Assembly (NCBI GenBank): GCA_013152275.1
Contig: JAADGS010000057.1
Coordinates: 1-50,659 of the forward strand
Direction: 5' to 3'
Origin: Actinomycetota bacterium
GTDB taxonomy: Bacteria; Actinomycetota; Acidimicrobiia; Spongiisociales; UBA4744
DNA length: 50,659 nt
Within the stretch, counting starts at the first letter, position 1, and each line of letters starts with the position of its first letter. The position numbers and the translations under genes were made by a program. Under the pieces are notes generated by a model, which saw only the letters and a list, made by a program, of their open reading frames with translations, was not told the origin of the DNA and did no database searches. This document shows, in pieces, positions 33,468 through 42,175 of the stretch.

Positions 33468-34433
33468 TCACGTTGCATCGATTGCGGCAATCGCCCAGGC
33501 GAGCCCTTCCTCGGGATCCTCGATGGCGAGATGCAGGGTCCAGCCTGTGGGAGGGAACAGGTCGGACCACGCATACCAGCGCAGGCGTCGAGCATGCTCT
33601 CCGAGTAGCGTCGGGTCGGGAGGCCACTCGGCGTCCGTCAACGCTGCGATCGTCCACCACGCGGCGAAGCGCCCGGCGGCAGCTCCTCGTCTCCGACCAT
33701 GCGCCCCACCACTCGCTGCCGCCCAAGCCATCGTGGCGAGCCCGAGATCGGGGCCGACCTCGGCGATCCGGGCCCTTCGAAGTCCGAGAGCGGCCAAGGC
33801 CATCCGCGCCGTTCCCCGGACGGCAATGGTGTCGCACCGTCCATTGGATTCTTCGGTCCATGGGGTCGTGAGTCCCGCGAGTGCTTCAAGGGACTCCGGG
33901 TCGTCGAGGGGGTCGGGAGCGGGGGGGAGTGTGATCTCGGCCATTGCCGGCAGGTCGGGGGGTGGGAACTCTGCACTGCGGTGGTGGTAGGTGGCAGCGG
34001 GGTAGGAAGGTTCCCAGGGTTCGAGTCGCAGAGGGATCTCGAGCACGGTGTCGTCGACGACGCCACGGAGGTCCTCGCCCCGGACGACACGTTCCTGGGC
34101 AACGACCGACTTGGTAGGTCCTTCGGACAGATAAGGCTCGAGATCGTCCCAGGTGTGGGTCGAAGCCGCGACCTCGGCGAGCGGTCCGATCGTGAACTTC
34201 CCGGCTCCCACCACGACAACGGGACCTGCCCACCGCCCTGGTGACTCGAGCGCGAGGCGGTAATCGATGTGCTCTGCGATTCCCCAGAGTTGCTTGCCGC
34301 TGTCCACGGCGTGCAGACAGCGGTCTTTCAACTCGACGAGGTCGTTCCAGGATTCGTCTTTGCAGAGGTGATCGACGACGCGCAGCAACTCGTCGAGGTT
34401 TCCACGATCGACTGCGGCAGCGAGAGTGCTCAT
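33468..34433 (-). CDS. Conserved-looking protein of unknown function
   Basis: I do not recognise this 321-residue protein. It starts with a helical segment rich in Asp/Glu and Leu (DELLRVVDHLCKDESWNDLVELKDRCLHAV) that resembles a HEAT or TPR-like opening, continues with a proline-rich centre (about 130-185) and ends with an Ala/Trp-rich helical part. No membrane segment or signal is evident, so it is probably cytosolic. TATCCT lies 6 bases before ATG 34433, another leaderless-type start. It is divergent from the esterase at 34571 and 50 bases from the MFS start, on the same strand. Confidence 0.7.
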   Translation of the reverse strand: MSTLAAAVDRGNLDELLRVVDHLCKDESWNDLVELKDRCLHAVDSGKQLWGIAEHIDYRLALESPGRWAGPVVVVGAGKFTIGPLAEVAASTHTWDDLEPYLSEGPTKSVVAQERVVRGEDLRGVVDDTVLEIPLRLEPWEPSYPAATYHHRSAEFPPPDLPAMAEITLPPAPDPLDDPESLEALAGLTTPWTEESNGRCDTIAVRGTARMALAALGLRRARIAEVGPDLGLATMAWAAASGGAHGRRRGAAAGRFAAWWTIAALTDAEWPPDPTLLGEHARRLRWYAWSDLFPPTGWTLHLAIEDPEEGLAWAIAAIDAT

Positions 34434-34570
34434 CCCTGCAGGATATCGAGATTGGATCGGTCGACGGTCCCCGTGTCTCGGCGTGTGTTTCGGTCCGTGT
34501 CTCGGCCAAGCAACCTCTGTGCCGTTCCGGGAGCCGGGGACACCGTCTGCCGAGCACTAATCTCGCCACG

Positions 34571-35320
34571 ATGCAGCTTCTCGATCCTCTGGCCGCGCCC
34601 TTCCTCTTTGAAGGGACCAATGGTGAGGGAGTGCTGCTCCTGCACGGTTTCACCGGCACGCCGGCGCACTTCCGCATGATGGGCAAGTTCCTCACCGAGC
34701 GCGGCTACACCGTGCATGCGCCGCTCCTCGCCGGCCACGGTACGAGTTTGGAGGAGATGGACCGAACGACGCGTCGCGACTGGGTGCAGAGTGCTCGGGA
34801 TGGGCTGGCGCTGCTATCAGGGTCAGCGCATGTCCACCTGGTCGGTCTCTCGATGGGCGGGCTGATCTCGTTGCTGCTCGCAGGACAGGGCGAGGTGGCA
34901 TCCATTACGACGATCGACACACCGGTGAAACTCTGGGACCGCCGCGATCCGCTCGTGCACATTCTCAAGCACGTGGAGCGATTCCACTCCTGGAACGGGC
35001 CCGAGGACCCTCCGCGCGGTGAGGCGGCCAGATACTTCATCCAATACGACGGGTTTCCCTTGGGCGCCGCATCGGAGCTGTTGCGCTTGAAACGTGAGGC
35101 GTTGCGGCATCTCGATCGGGTGCACGCGCCGGCGTTGATCATTCAGTCACGTGCCGACGAAACGGTGCGACCGGAGAGCGCAGTCATCCTTGCTCGCAGG
35201 CTCGGCTCATCCCGCAAGCGGATCCTGTGGCTCGAGCGCCACAACGCGCTGCTCGACACGGAGCGCGACATCATGGATGAGGCCATCCTCGAGCACCTCC
35301 GCTCCACCCAACCCAGCTGA
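34571..35320 (+). CDS. Alpha/beta-hydrolase carboxylesterase (Est30/monoacylglycerol-lipase-like)
   Basis: The 249-residue hydrolase has the oxyanion segment LLLHGFTGTPAHF, nucleophile Ser in GLSMGG (about residue 95), acid Asp in QSRADETV (about 198) and His in ERHNALLDTE (about 226). The arrangement and length match bacterial carboxylesterases of the Est30 group that cleave short-chain esters or monoacylglycerols. TAATCT lies 7 bases before ATG 34571 without a ribosome site. Three 36-bp tandem repeats follow its stop directly. Confidence 0.87.
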   Translation: MQLLDPLAAPFLFEGTNGEGVLLLHGFTGTPAHFRMMGKFLTERGYTVHAPLLAGHGTSLEEMDRTTRRDWVQSARDGLALLSGSAHVHLVGLSMGGLISLLLAGQGEVASITTIDTPVKLWDRRDPLVHILKHVERFHSWNGPEDPPRGEAARYFIQYDGFPLGAASELLRLKREALRHLDRVHAPALIIQSRADETVRPESAVILARRLGSSRKRILWLERHNALLDTERDIMDEAILEHLRSTQPS

Positions 35321-35330
35321 ACCCAGGGCT

Positions 35331-35438
35331 CAGGGGGGTCGCCACGACGCATACGAGCCCAGGGTTCAGGGGGGTCGCCACGACGCATACGAGCCCTGGG
35401 TTCAGGGGGGTCGCCACGACGCATACGAGCCCTGGGTT
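35331..35438. repeat. Three tandem 36-bp repeats
   Basis: Units begin at 35331, 35367 and 35403, each reading CAGGGGGGTCGCCACGACG then CATACGAGCCC. They differ only at one base near the unit end. GAACCCAGGGCTC (35319-35331) is the exact reverse complement of GAGCCCTGGGTTC at 35391-35403 and 35427-35439, so the array can fold. It fills the gap between two convergent genes and reaches the stop of the gene at 35438. Confidence 0.85.
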
Positions 35439-35788
35439 CAGTGGTCCGTGTCGTCAGGCGGTTCCGGCTGGGAGGTCTTGCGGACGCTGTCGACCGCCCG
35501 ATCGAGCGCCTCTCCAACCTGAGCGAAACTCGTTCCGAGCGCATCGAGGAGTGACTTGGCTGCGTCCTTCGCGCTCTGTTGTACCTCTGGATCCCTGATA
35601 GCGTTCCCAACCGACGTCAATGCCGTATCCAAGGCATCGGTCACAGTGTGGAGCGCGTCACGGACTTCCTGTTCCGACGGAGTGGCGTCACCCTGATCCT
35701 TCGTGGCGCGGTACTGGTCTCGAAATGCATACCCGAGATCTCGGAATTCTGCGGCGACGGTCTGCCAACTGTCTTCCATTTCACCCAT
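35438..35788 (-). CDS. Small acidic helical protein, unknown
   Basis: The 116-residue protein is almost entirely amphipathic helix, with heptad-like patterns in EVRDALHTVTDALDTALTSVGNAI and SLLDALGTSFAQVGEALDRAVDSV, and an acidic Pro-rich tail. No membrane segment or cysteine is present. AGGAGG lies about 9 bases before ATG 35788. It resembles short coiled-coil proteins of unknown role common in Actinomycetota. It lies 30 bases downstream of the B12 transporter ATPase's stop, on the same strand, and could be its distal operon member. Confidence 0.65.
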   Translation of the reverse strand: MGEMEDSWQTVAAEFRDLGYAFRDQYRATKDQGDATPSEQEVRDALHTVTDALDTALTSVGNAIRDPEVQQSAKDAAKSLLDALGTSFAQVGEALDRAVDSVRKTSQPEPPDDTDH

Positions 35789-35818
35789 GATCGAGTCCTC
35801 CTTCGTCTCGACTTGATG

Positions 35819-36613
35819 CTACCGATCCTGCACCTGGCCGTTCGATCGGACCGGCACGACCACCAGCCCCCCGGATCCGTCATCGAGGATGCGCACGGTC
35901 GCCCCGAAATGCCGCGCGATGACCGATTCCTGCAACACCTCTCGCGGTGTCCCGTCTGCGATGACCTCTCCTGCGGAAAGCAGCACGAGGCGGTCACAGA
36001 ACTGTGCAGCGAGGGTCAGGTCGTGCATCGCCGAGAGCACCGTCAGGGTCCGTTCTCTCCGAAGGCGATCGATGAGGGCGAGCACTTGGAGTTGGTGACC
36101 GACGTCGAGGGCGGACGTGGGCTCGTCGAGAAGGAGCAGAGAAGCCTCCTGGGTGAGTGCCCGAGCCAGGACGACTTGCTGTAGCTCCCCGCCGGAGAGT
36201 TCCCCGAGGAGTCGGTCGGCGAACTGCTCCATGGTGAGCGAGGCGAGTGCCGTACGTGCCACGGCGACATCGTGATGTCCTTCCACACCCAGATAGGAGA
36301 TGTGCGGGCTCCGTCCGAGGAGCACATAGTCGAAGACCCGCATGTCCGGTGGGGATGCAGGGCGTTGGGGAACGAGTGCCGCCAGTTGTGCACGGGCCGA
36401 TCGAGACAGGTGGGTGACATGTCGGCCCGCGAGCGTCACGGTCCCCGTGGACGGAATCGTGCCGTGGACCGCCCGCAGCAAGGTGGTCTTCCCAGCGCCG
36501 TTCGGACCGATCAATCCGACCCACTCTCCTCTTGCCGCCGAGAGGTCGACACCGTCGAGGATCGTGGTCTTGCCGAGAACCACGCGGAGACCTTCGACCG
36601 TCAAGCCGTTCAT
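35819..36613 (-). CDS. btuD: Vitamin B12 ABC transporter ATPase
   Basis: The 264-residue ABC ATPase has Walker A GPNGAGKTT (about 36-44), Q-loop VPQRPASPP, signature LSGGELQQVVLARAL, Walker B LLLLDEPTSALD and H-loop SAMHDLTLA. It belongs to the FepC/BtuD/HmuV group for siderophores, haem or cobalamin. Cobalamin is inferred from the riboswitch heading the operon. Its start overlaps the permease stop as ATGA. Confidence 0.88.
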   Translation of the reverse strand: MNGLTVEGLRVVLGKTTILDGVDLSAARGEWVGLIGPNGAGKTTLLRAVHGTIPSTGTVTLAGRHVTHLSRSARAQLAALVPQRPASPPDMRVFDYVLLGRSPHISYLGVEGHHDVAVARTALASLTMEQFADRLLGELSGGELQQVVLARALTQEASLLLLDEPTSALDVGHQLQVLALIDRLRRERTLTVLSAMHDLTLAAQFCDRLVLLSAGEVIADGTPREVLQESVIARHFGATVRILDDGSGGLVVVPVRSNGQVQDR

Positions 36614-37602
36614 CGCAGGCCTCTCGATGTCCGAAGTACGAGCACGAAGAACGGCGCGCCGAGAAAGGCGGTGACAACTCCGATCGGCAATTCGGCAGGG
36701 CTGAGTGCCGTGCGTGCGACCACGTCGGCGACGATGAGGAACGCCGCTCCGAGCAGCGCCGAGAGCGGAAGGATGACGCGATAGCTTGCACCGGTGACCA
36801 ATCGAACGGCGTGCGGGACGATGATCCCCACGAAGCCGATCAGCCCGCCGACTGCAACGGCGGCGGCGGTGCCCAAGGTGGCTGCGGTCACCACGAGTAG
36901 GCGCACACGACGAACGGGAACACCGAGGGCAGAGGCCTCTTCGTCTCCGAGCGAGAGGACGTCGAGCATCCGACGGTGGAGCAGGATCACCACACCACCG
37001 ATCGCCACGTACGGGAGGATGAGGAGCACTTCATGCCATCCGCTCGTCGAGAGCCTTCCGAGAATCCATGCGTAGACCTCTCGGAGTGTGCTGGAGTTGC
37101 GCTGCTGGATGTACGTCTGTAGAGCGGTCAGAAAAGACGCGACCGCAACGCCCGCCAGGATGAGACTCGTATCCGTGCGACGTCCGACCGTTCGCCCAAG
37201 CACGTAGGTCATGAGAACTCCGCCAACGGCGCCGGCAAACGCAGCGATCGGGACGACGGCGCCGGTGGCCGAGGACCCGGCCGCGATGGCGAGTGTCGCG
37301 CCGAGACCCGCACCGGCCGCGACACCCAGCAGGTACGGGTCGGCCAGCGGATTGCGGAACACGCCCTGATACGCGGCTCCGGCAAGGGCGAGGATCGCTC
37401 CGACGAGTCCACCGAGTGCCACCCGTGGGAGACGGACGACCGTGAGGATGTCCACCTGGCGATCCGTCAGTGTTGCCGGCACATCGATGCCGGGCAGAGC
37501 ATTCAGGAGTGAGCGCGCCGCCCCAGACACCGGGATGTGTACCGGCCCGATGAGGGAGCCGAGGGCGGCGGCAGCGATGACCGCTGCGACGGCCGTCAGC
37601 AT
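36610..37602 (-). CDS. btuC: Vitamin B12 ABC transporter permease (FecCD/BtuC family)
   Basis: The 330-residue protein has about ten hydrophobic helices and FecCD hallmarks: RLPRVALGGLVGAILALAGAAYQGVFRNPLADPYLLGVAAGAGLGA, AWILGRLS and GFVGIIVPHAVRLVTG with the coupling-helix Pro-His. It forms the import channel as a dimer. The N-terminus is a little short; ATG 37602 has only a weak site, and no better in-frame start exists in the 50 bases after the binding-protein stop. Confidence 0.88.
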   Translation of the reverse strand: MLTAVAAVIAAAALGSLIGPVHIPVSGAARSLLNALPGIDVPATLTDRQVDILTVVRLPRVALGGLVGAILALAGAAYQGVFRNPLADPYLLGVAAGAGLGATLAIAAGSSATGAVVPIAAFAGAVGGVLMTYVLGRTVGRRTDTSLILAGVAVASFLTALQTYIQQRNSSTLREVYAWILGRLSTSGWHEVLLILPYVAIGGVVILLHRRMLDVLSLGDEEASALGVPVRRVRLLVVTAATLGTAAAVAVGGLIGFVGIIVPHAVRLVTGASYRVILPLSALLGAAFLIVADVVARTALSPAELPIGVVTAFLGAPFFVLVLRTSRGLR

Positions 37603-37652
37603 CCCTGCCCACGTGAGCCTGGTGGGTCGGTCGGGCCGGTGCGGGGCTGCGC

Positions 37653-38651
37653 TCAGGGGTGTGTCACCTGTCTTACGGCGTTGGCGATCGTGTCGAGAAA
37701 GTCGACGATTCGCGGTCCCCAGCGTGAGGCCACGTCATCGTCGAGGGCGAACACATTGCCATCTGTCACTGCAGTCAGATTATCCCAGCCGGGCCGTTCG
37801 GCGACCCTCTCCGGGCTTTGGCCACAGCATTTCGTGTCCGCGAGGAAGATCAGGTCCGGGTCTGCATCGAGGATGTACTCGGCTGACAATTGCGGGTAGC
37901 CGAACCCATCGGCATCCGCCGGGTCGGCGATGTTCTCCAATCCGAGCATGCCTACCAGTTGGCCGATGAACGTCGAGGAAGTGACCGAGTAGTAGGTCGG
38001 ATCGAGCTCGAAGTAGTAGGTGAGATTCTGGCCGTCAGGGATGGAGGACGCCGTGTCGAGCAGGATCTGATCGATATCGGAGCTCATCCGATCGACGAGG
38101 TCGAGCGCTTCCTGTTGATGTCCAGTGGCGGTGCCGAGCTGTCCGATCTGGTCATAGACATCCTCGATCGATGCTGCCGCAGGGTCGAGGAGCACGGGAA
38201 TACCGAGAGAATCGAGTGAGGCGACGAGATCTCCGGGATCGAACGTGATCACGACGAGGTCCGGGTCATAGGCCACGATTGCCTCGACGTTGGGGCTGAA
38301 CCCGGTCAGGTCGGTGACTGGTGCCGTGTCCGGATAGTTCGACTGATCGTCGACTGCCACGACCTGGTCGCCTGCGCCGATCGCGAAAAGCATCTCGGTG
38401 GCCGTCGGGGAGAGGGACACGATCGCATTCGGTGTCTCCTGGATCTCCACCGTTCCATTCGCTGCGGTCACGGTTGTCGGGAAGGGACTTGCCAGGGTCG
38501 TTGTCGTTGGCGCCGCCGCTGTCGTCGTCGGCGCCGTTGTTGTTGTTGTTGTCATGGGAGTGGTGGGGGCCACCGCGGTGGTGACAATCGTTCCGGTCGA
38601 GCACGCGCTCACGATGAGCGCGGCTACGACCCCCACAATGGCCTTCCGCAT
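37653..38651 (-). CDS. btuF: Vitamin B12 ABC transporter substrate-binding lipoprotein
   Basis: The 332-residue product has a lipobox VSAC (Cys about 17), a Thr-rich tether (about 22-58), then a TroA/BtuF-like fold: NAIVSLSPTATEMLFAIGAGDQVVAVDDQSNYP, VEAIVAYDPDLVVIT, and WDNLTAVTDGNVFALDD near the end. The TATEML and YP elements are typical of BtuF-like proteins. ATG 38651 follows AAGGAGGAT, which is buried in a hairpin below a cobalamin riboswitch. The frame is open upstream through the riboswitch, but that is not protein-like. First gene of btuFCD. Confidence 0.87.
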   Translation of the reverse strand: MRKAIVGVVAALIVSACSTGTIVTTAVAPTTPMTTTTTTAPTTTAAAPTTTTLASPFPTTVTAANGTVEIQETPNAIVSLSPTATEMLFAIGAGDQVVAVDDQSNYPDTAPVTDLTGFSPNVEAIVAYDPDLVVITFDPGDLVASLDSLGIPVLLDPAAASIEDVYDQIGQLGTATGHQQEALDLVDRMSSDIDQILLDTASSIPDGQNLTYYFELDPTYYSVTSSTFIGQLVGMLGLENIADPADADGFGYPQLSAEYILDADPDLIFLADTKCCGQSPERVAERPGWDNLTAVTDGNVFALDDDVASRWGPRIVDFLDTIANAVRQVTHP

Positions 38652-38656
38652 GAGAA

Positions 38657-38678
38657 CATCCTCCTTGTCCGGAGGATG
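38657..38678 (-). promoter_or_regulatory. Hairpin sequestering the btuF ribosome site
   Basis: In the mRNA CATCCTCC pairs with GGAGGATG across a 6-base loop (8 bp), hiding the Shine-Dalgarno sequence 5-6 bases before the start codon. It parallels the hairpin before thiB and indicates translational control by the cobalamin riboswitch. Confidence 0.7.
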
Positions 38679-38734
38679 AAGTGGACTGCCGGCCTGAGTG
38701 CCGACGAAGTACGCCTTCATCCGAGGGTTCGTTC

Positions 38735-38870
38735 GTTGCCGCTGCGCCAGGCGACCTGGCTCGGCCCCGAGGGAGCCTCACAGTTGCGGGACAGCGCCGG
38801 TTTTCCACCGGACTTCGCTGAACGCTCGCGGCGCCTGCCTCACTGGACAGGCAGGGCGAGCATAGCGCGT
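38735..38870 (-). promoter_or_regulatory. Cobalamin (B12) riboswitch
   Basis: The minus strand has the aptamer core GAAGTCCGGTGGAAAACCGG, CGCTGTCCCGCAACTGTGAG, then the B12 box GAGCCAGGTCGCCTGGC (38746-38762). A GCCTG/CAGGC arm precedes it. TATGCT (about 38868-38873) could be the -10 of its promoter. It heads the binding-protein, permease and ATPase operon, so cobalamin should repress uptake. Confidence 0.93.
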
Positions 38871-38968
38871 ACAGTTTGCCGTCGGACTCGGCACGCGCGA
38901 GCGGGTTTCGGTTGCTTTCGTGTCTGGCGGGCGGGACACCCTGGGGGCGACTGACGTACGATGCTCCC

Positions 38969-39802
38969 ATGCGGCTCCACGTGATCGACGCGACCTACGA
39001 ACTGTTCCGCGCCTATTTCGGCTATCCCCGAAGGAGTGATCCATCCGGCCGAGAAGTCGGGGCGGTGTGGGGACTCGTCGACTCGACGAGACGCCTGCTG
39101 CGCGAACCGGGTGTCACACACGTTGCAGCCGCCTTCGACACGGCCATCCGGTCGTTCCGCAACGACATGTACGACGGATACAAGACGGGAGAGGGGATCG
39201 AGCAGGAGTTGTTCGATCAGTTTCCGTCGGCAGAGCGAGCCCTGGAATCACTGGGTGTTGTCGTGTGGCGGATGGAAGAGTTCGAGGCGGACGATGCGCT
39301 CGCTTCGGCCGCTTTCCGCTTTGGCGACGATGTCGAGCAGGTCGTGTTGTTGAGTCCGGACAAGGACCTCGCCCAGTGTGTGGTCGGAGACAGGGTCGTG
39401 ATGTACGACCGTCGCCGCTCGATGATGATCGATGAGGACGGTGTGCACGACAAGTGGGGGATATCACCTGTATCGATGCCCGACTACCTGGCACTCGTCG
39501 GGGATGCCGCCGATGGTATTCCGGGCATACCCGCGTGGGGAGCGAAGTCGGCGTCGACGCTGCTGGGTCGTTATCGAAGGATCGAACGGATCCCCCTCCG
39601 CCACGAACTGTGGGACGTTCCGGTTCGCGGTGCCCTTCGGTTGTGCACGTCGCTGGCCGCCAACATGGACGATGCGCTGTTCTACCGCACGCTCACGACA
39701 CTACGACGCGACGTGCCGATTACCGAGACGATCGACGATCTCGAGTGGGTGGGAGAAGACGAATCGGCGATGCGGGCGCTTGCCACCGAGTTTGGATTCT
39801 GA
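38969..39802 (+). CDS. 5'-3' exonuclease (PolA N-terminal/FEN-like), stand-alone
   Basis: The 277-residue product has the metal-binding acids of 5'-nucleases: VIDATYELFRAYF (Asp7), AAAFDTAIRSFRN, EEFEADDALASAA, LLSPDKDLAQ and ALVGDAADGIPGIPAWGAKSA, the last being the H3TH DNA-binding motif. It has no polymerase domain, so it is a separate flap-endonuclease-like enzyme rather than PolA. Such proteins trim 5' flaps in replication and repair. TACGAT lies 6 bases before ATG 38969, a leaderless-type start. It is divergent from the B12 operon. Confidence 0.9.
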   Translation: MRLHVIDATYELFRAYFGYPRRSDPSGREVGAVWGLVDSTRRLLREPGVTHVAAAFDTAIRSFRNDMYDGYKTGEGIEQELFDQFPSAERALESLGVVVWRMEEFEADDALASAAFRFGDDVEQVVLLSPDKDLAQCVVGDRVVMYDRRRSMMIDEDGVHDKWGISPVSMPDYLALVGDAADGIPGIPAWGAKSASTLLGRYRRIERIPLRHELWDVPVRGALRLCTSLAANMDDALFYRTLTTLRRDVPITETIDDLEWVGEDESAMRALATEFGF

Positions 39803-39833
39803 TTGGTGGCGAGTGCAAGAAGAGCCTCCACCC

Positions 39834-40012
39834 CATCGACCTCGGCTCGTTCCTCGCCTCGGCCACTTCCCCTGCCAGGGGAAGCAAGAAGTGAGCCACT
39901 CTTTCCTTCCCCCACAAGGAAGGGCCGAGTCTTCGAGGCGATGGGGGTGTTCGCGCGTAGCCGAGGTGTGGTGGCTCTACCGCATCGACCTCGGCTCGTT
40001 CCTCGCCTCGGC
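39834..40012. repeat. 30-bp direct repeat with intervening hairpins
   Basis: CATCGACCTCGGCTCGTTCC and the next ten bases occur identically at 39834-39863 and 39983-40012. Between them are two hairpins: CTTCCCCT/AGGGGAAG with a 3-base loop (39866-39884) and CCTTCC/GGAAGG (39905-39923). The block fills the gap between two convergent genes and may serve as their terminators. It looks like part of a dispersed intergenic repeat. Confidence 0.75.
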
Positions 40013-40016
40013 TGCT

Positions 40017-41984
40017 TCACTCCCCGCGAGGACCGGTGAGCCCGAGGTGGTGCAGGAACGCCTCGTTGTTGGGTTCCCGACCCAGGAAATCCCTGAGCAG
40101 ATCCGCCGCGTCTCTGGAGCCGCCTCGCTCGAGGATCTTACGGCGATAGGCGATACCGACGTTTGGGTCGGTGACGCCTGCTTCCTCGAATCGGGAGAAC
40201 ATGTCGAGGCCGAAGACCTTTGACCACAGGTACCCGTAGTAGCCGGCGTCGTAGCCGCCGAGCAGATGGCCGAAACTTGCCGGAAAGAAGGTTCCCTCCT
40301 GGTGGGGGAGGAGGCCGACGCTTTCGGCGTCGAGCATGATCGCGTCCAAGTCGCTGTGATCCCCCGGCCCGTGCAATCCGAGGTCCAGCTTGCCGAGAGA
40401 GATCTGGCGGAGTGTGTCGAGGGCCTCATTCACGTGCCGGGCGGCCACCAACCTGTCGACGAGATCCGTCGGGATCGGCTCGCCGGTTTCATGGTGCAGA
40501 GCGAATCGCTGGAGAAGGTCTGCTCGCCAGCACCACTCCTCCATGATCTGTGACGGCGCCTCGACGAAATCCCACTCGGTCGAGGCACCCGAGAAGCGGG
40601 TGAACTCGGTGTGACCCAGCGACATGTGCAGGATGTGGCCAAACTCATGGAAGAGGGTCTCGACCTCGGAGTGCTGGAGCAGGGACGGCCCATCTGCCGA
40701 GGGCTTCGTGAAGTTGGCCACGATTGTGGACAGTGGCAGCTGGTACTCGCCGTTGGCCGTTCGGTGCCCCGGAACGAGGGGGAAGGCGGCCGCGTGGCTG
40801 AACTTGCCCTCTCGCGGGAACAGGTCGGCCATGAAGGTCGCCACCTGGTCGCCCGAGGATGTGTCGACGATGTCGTAGACGACGACATCGGGGTGCCAGG
40901 TCGGAACATCTTCCCGCTTGCGGTATTCGAGCCCAAAGACCTCTCCGGTAATGCCGAGGAGGCCGTCGATCACCCGATCCAGAGGAAAGTACTGCGCGAC
41001 TTCCGTTTGATCGACTCCGTAATCCTGTTTGCGAAGTTGCGTGTCGTAGTAGCGGCGGTCCCAGGGCTGCAATTGCAGGTCGCCGGTTTCGGATTCCAGC
41101 ATCGAGGCCAGTACGGCGACCTCGCGATGACCGATCTCGGTCAGGGGCGGGACGAGATCGTCGTAGAAGGCCGTGACGGCCTTCGGGTGCCTGGCCATCT
41201 TCACCTCCATCTGATAGTCGGCCCAGGAAGGAAGACCGAACATCGCCGCCATCTTCTCCCGTAGATGCACGGCTTCTTCGAGGATCGGGCGGTTGATGCC
41301 TGCAGCTCTGTTCGAGAACAAGAACAAGAGTCGCTCTCGCAGATCGCGTCGGGTGGCGTTTTCCATGAACGGGAAGACATCCGGGTATGCCATGGTCACC
41401 TTGTACGTGCCGGCATCCGGTCCTGGCTGGAGATGCTCGATGTACTTATCGGTCATCCCGGCCAGATCCGGTCCCGTCACGATGAGCGCCGCATCGACGT
41501 CGGCGATGTTCTTCTCGAAGGCGATTCCGAGTTCGACCATCCGGTTCTGAAGCTTCTGGAGTTCCTCGCGTTGGTCCTGCCGGAGTTCATGACCGGCACG
41601 CCGGAAATCGCGAGTGGTGAAGTCGAGAAGGCGGCGGCGTTCTCCGGAGAGAGAAGTGGCGTCTTCGGTTTCGGCATATGCGCTGATCGCCTCATAGAGA
41701 TCACGACGGAACGTGAGTCCGACCTGCCATTTCGTGAGTGCCTCCTCTGACGCCCGAGCAGCGGCACGGATGGACTCGTCTGGGTGAACGTTGGAGAGAA
41801 ACGGCCCGCGACCGTAGGCAAGGGCCATCGTCGTGGCCGCTTCTTCGAGCGGAAGCAATGTGTTTGTGAACGTTCGCGCACCCTCGACGGCGACGACACC
41901 GGCGACGAGACGCTCGCAGGTGGCGATGGTTGCAGAGGTCAAGTTGTCGATCGTGTCCGGAGTGATCATCGTGTAGTCGAACAT
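40017..41984 (-). CDS. M3-family oligopeptidase (thimet-oligopeptidase-like)
   Basis: The 655-residue zinc metallopeptidase carries ETLFHEFGHILH with the HExGH zinc motif (about residue 446) and the downstream Glu in EAPSQIMEEW. AGGYDAGYYGYLWSKV-like sequence (GGYDAGYYGYLWSKVFGLDMF) forms the substrate tyrosine loop. Length and layout match the PepF/Dcp/thimet group that degrades short peptides in the cytosol. ATG 41984 has TATCGT 7 bases upstream and no ribosome site, so it is a leaderless candidate. Confidence 0.93.
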   Translation of the reverse strand: MFDYTMITPDTIDNLTSATIATCERLVAGVVAVEGARTFTNTLLPLEEAATTMALAYGRGPFLSNVHPDESIRAAARASEEALTKWQVGLTFRRDLYEAISAYAETEDATSLSGERRRLLDFTTRDFRRAGHELRQDQREELQKLQNRMVELGIAFEKNIADVDAALIVTGPDLAGMTDKYIEHLQPGPDAGTYKVTMAYPDVFPFMENATRRDLRERLLFLFSNRAAGINRPILEEAVHLREKMAAMFGLPSWADYQMEVKMARHPKAVTAFYDDLVPPLTEIGHREVAVLASMLESETGDLQLQPWDRRYYDTQLRKQDYGVDQTEVAQYFPLDRVIDGLLGITGEVFGLEYRKREDVPTWHPDVVVYDIVDTSSGDQVATFMADLFPREGKFSHAAAFPLVPGHRTANGEYQLPLSTIVANFTKPSADGPSLLQHSEVETLFHEFGHILHMSLGHTEFTRFSGASTEWDFVEAPSQIMEEWCWRADLLQRFALHHETGEPIPTDLVDRLVAARHVNEALDTLRQISLGKLDLGLHGPGDHSDLDAIMLDAESVGLLPHQEGTFFPASFGHLLGGYDAGYYGYLWSKVFGLDMFSRFEEAGVTDPNVGIAYRRKILERGGSRDAADLLRDFLGREPNNEAFLHHLGLTGPRGE

Positions 41985-42018
41985 TCCGAGAACGATACCC
42001 GCCCGGGGAGCCTGCTGA

Positions 42019-42175
42019 GCGATGCATGGCTCGGGTCTCGACGACCGTGCATTGCCCTGTCTCTGCCTCGACGCAGCGCACGACTGCGCTTTGTCACGCC
42101 AGATTCGTCACGCTCGCCCCGCGGTGTTGCATCGATGAGGTTGCGATACGAAGTACCAGGTACCTGGTACCGGCA
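42019..42175 (-). repeat. Inverted element, copy A
   Basis: Read on the minus strand, this stretch is homologous to 43572-43882 on the plus strand but shorter, with two internal gaps. Shared blocks include CTTCGTATCGCA, GATGCAA, CGGGGCGA, CAAAGCGCAGTCG, TGCACGG and GAGCCATG. It also has the 18-bp palindrome GTACCAGGTACCTGGTAC (42153-42170). It starts directly at the DUF72 stop codon and ends near the M3 peptidase promoter. Confidence 0.7.

Noticed and set aside
35331-35438. Possible short CRISPR array
   Set aside because: The 36-bp units are in direct tandem with no spacers, and no cas gene is present.
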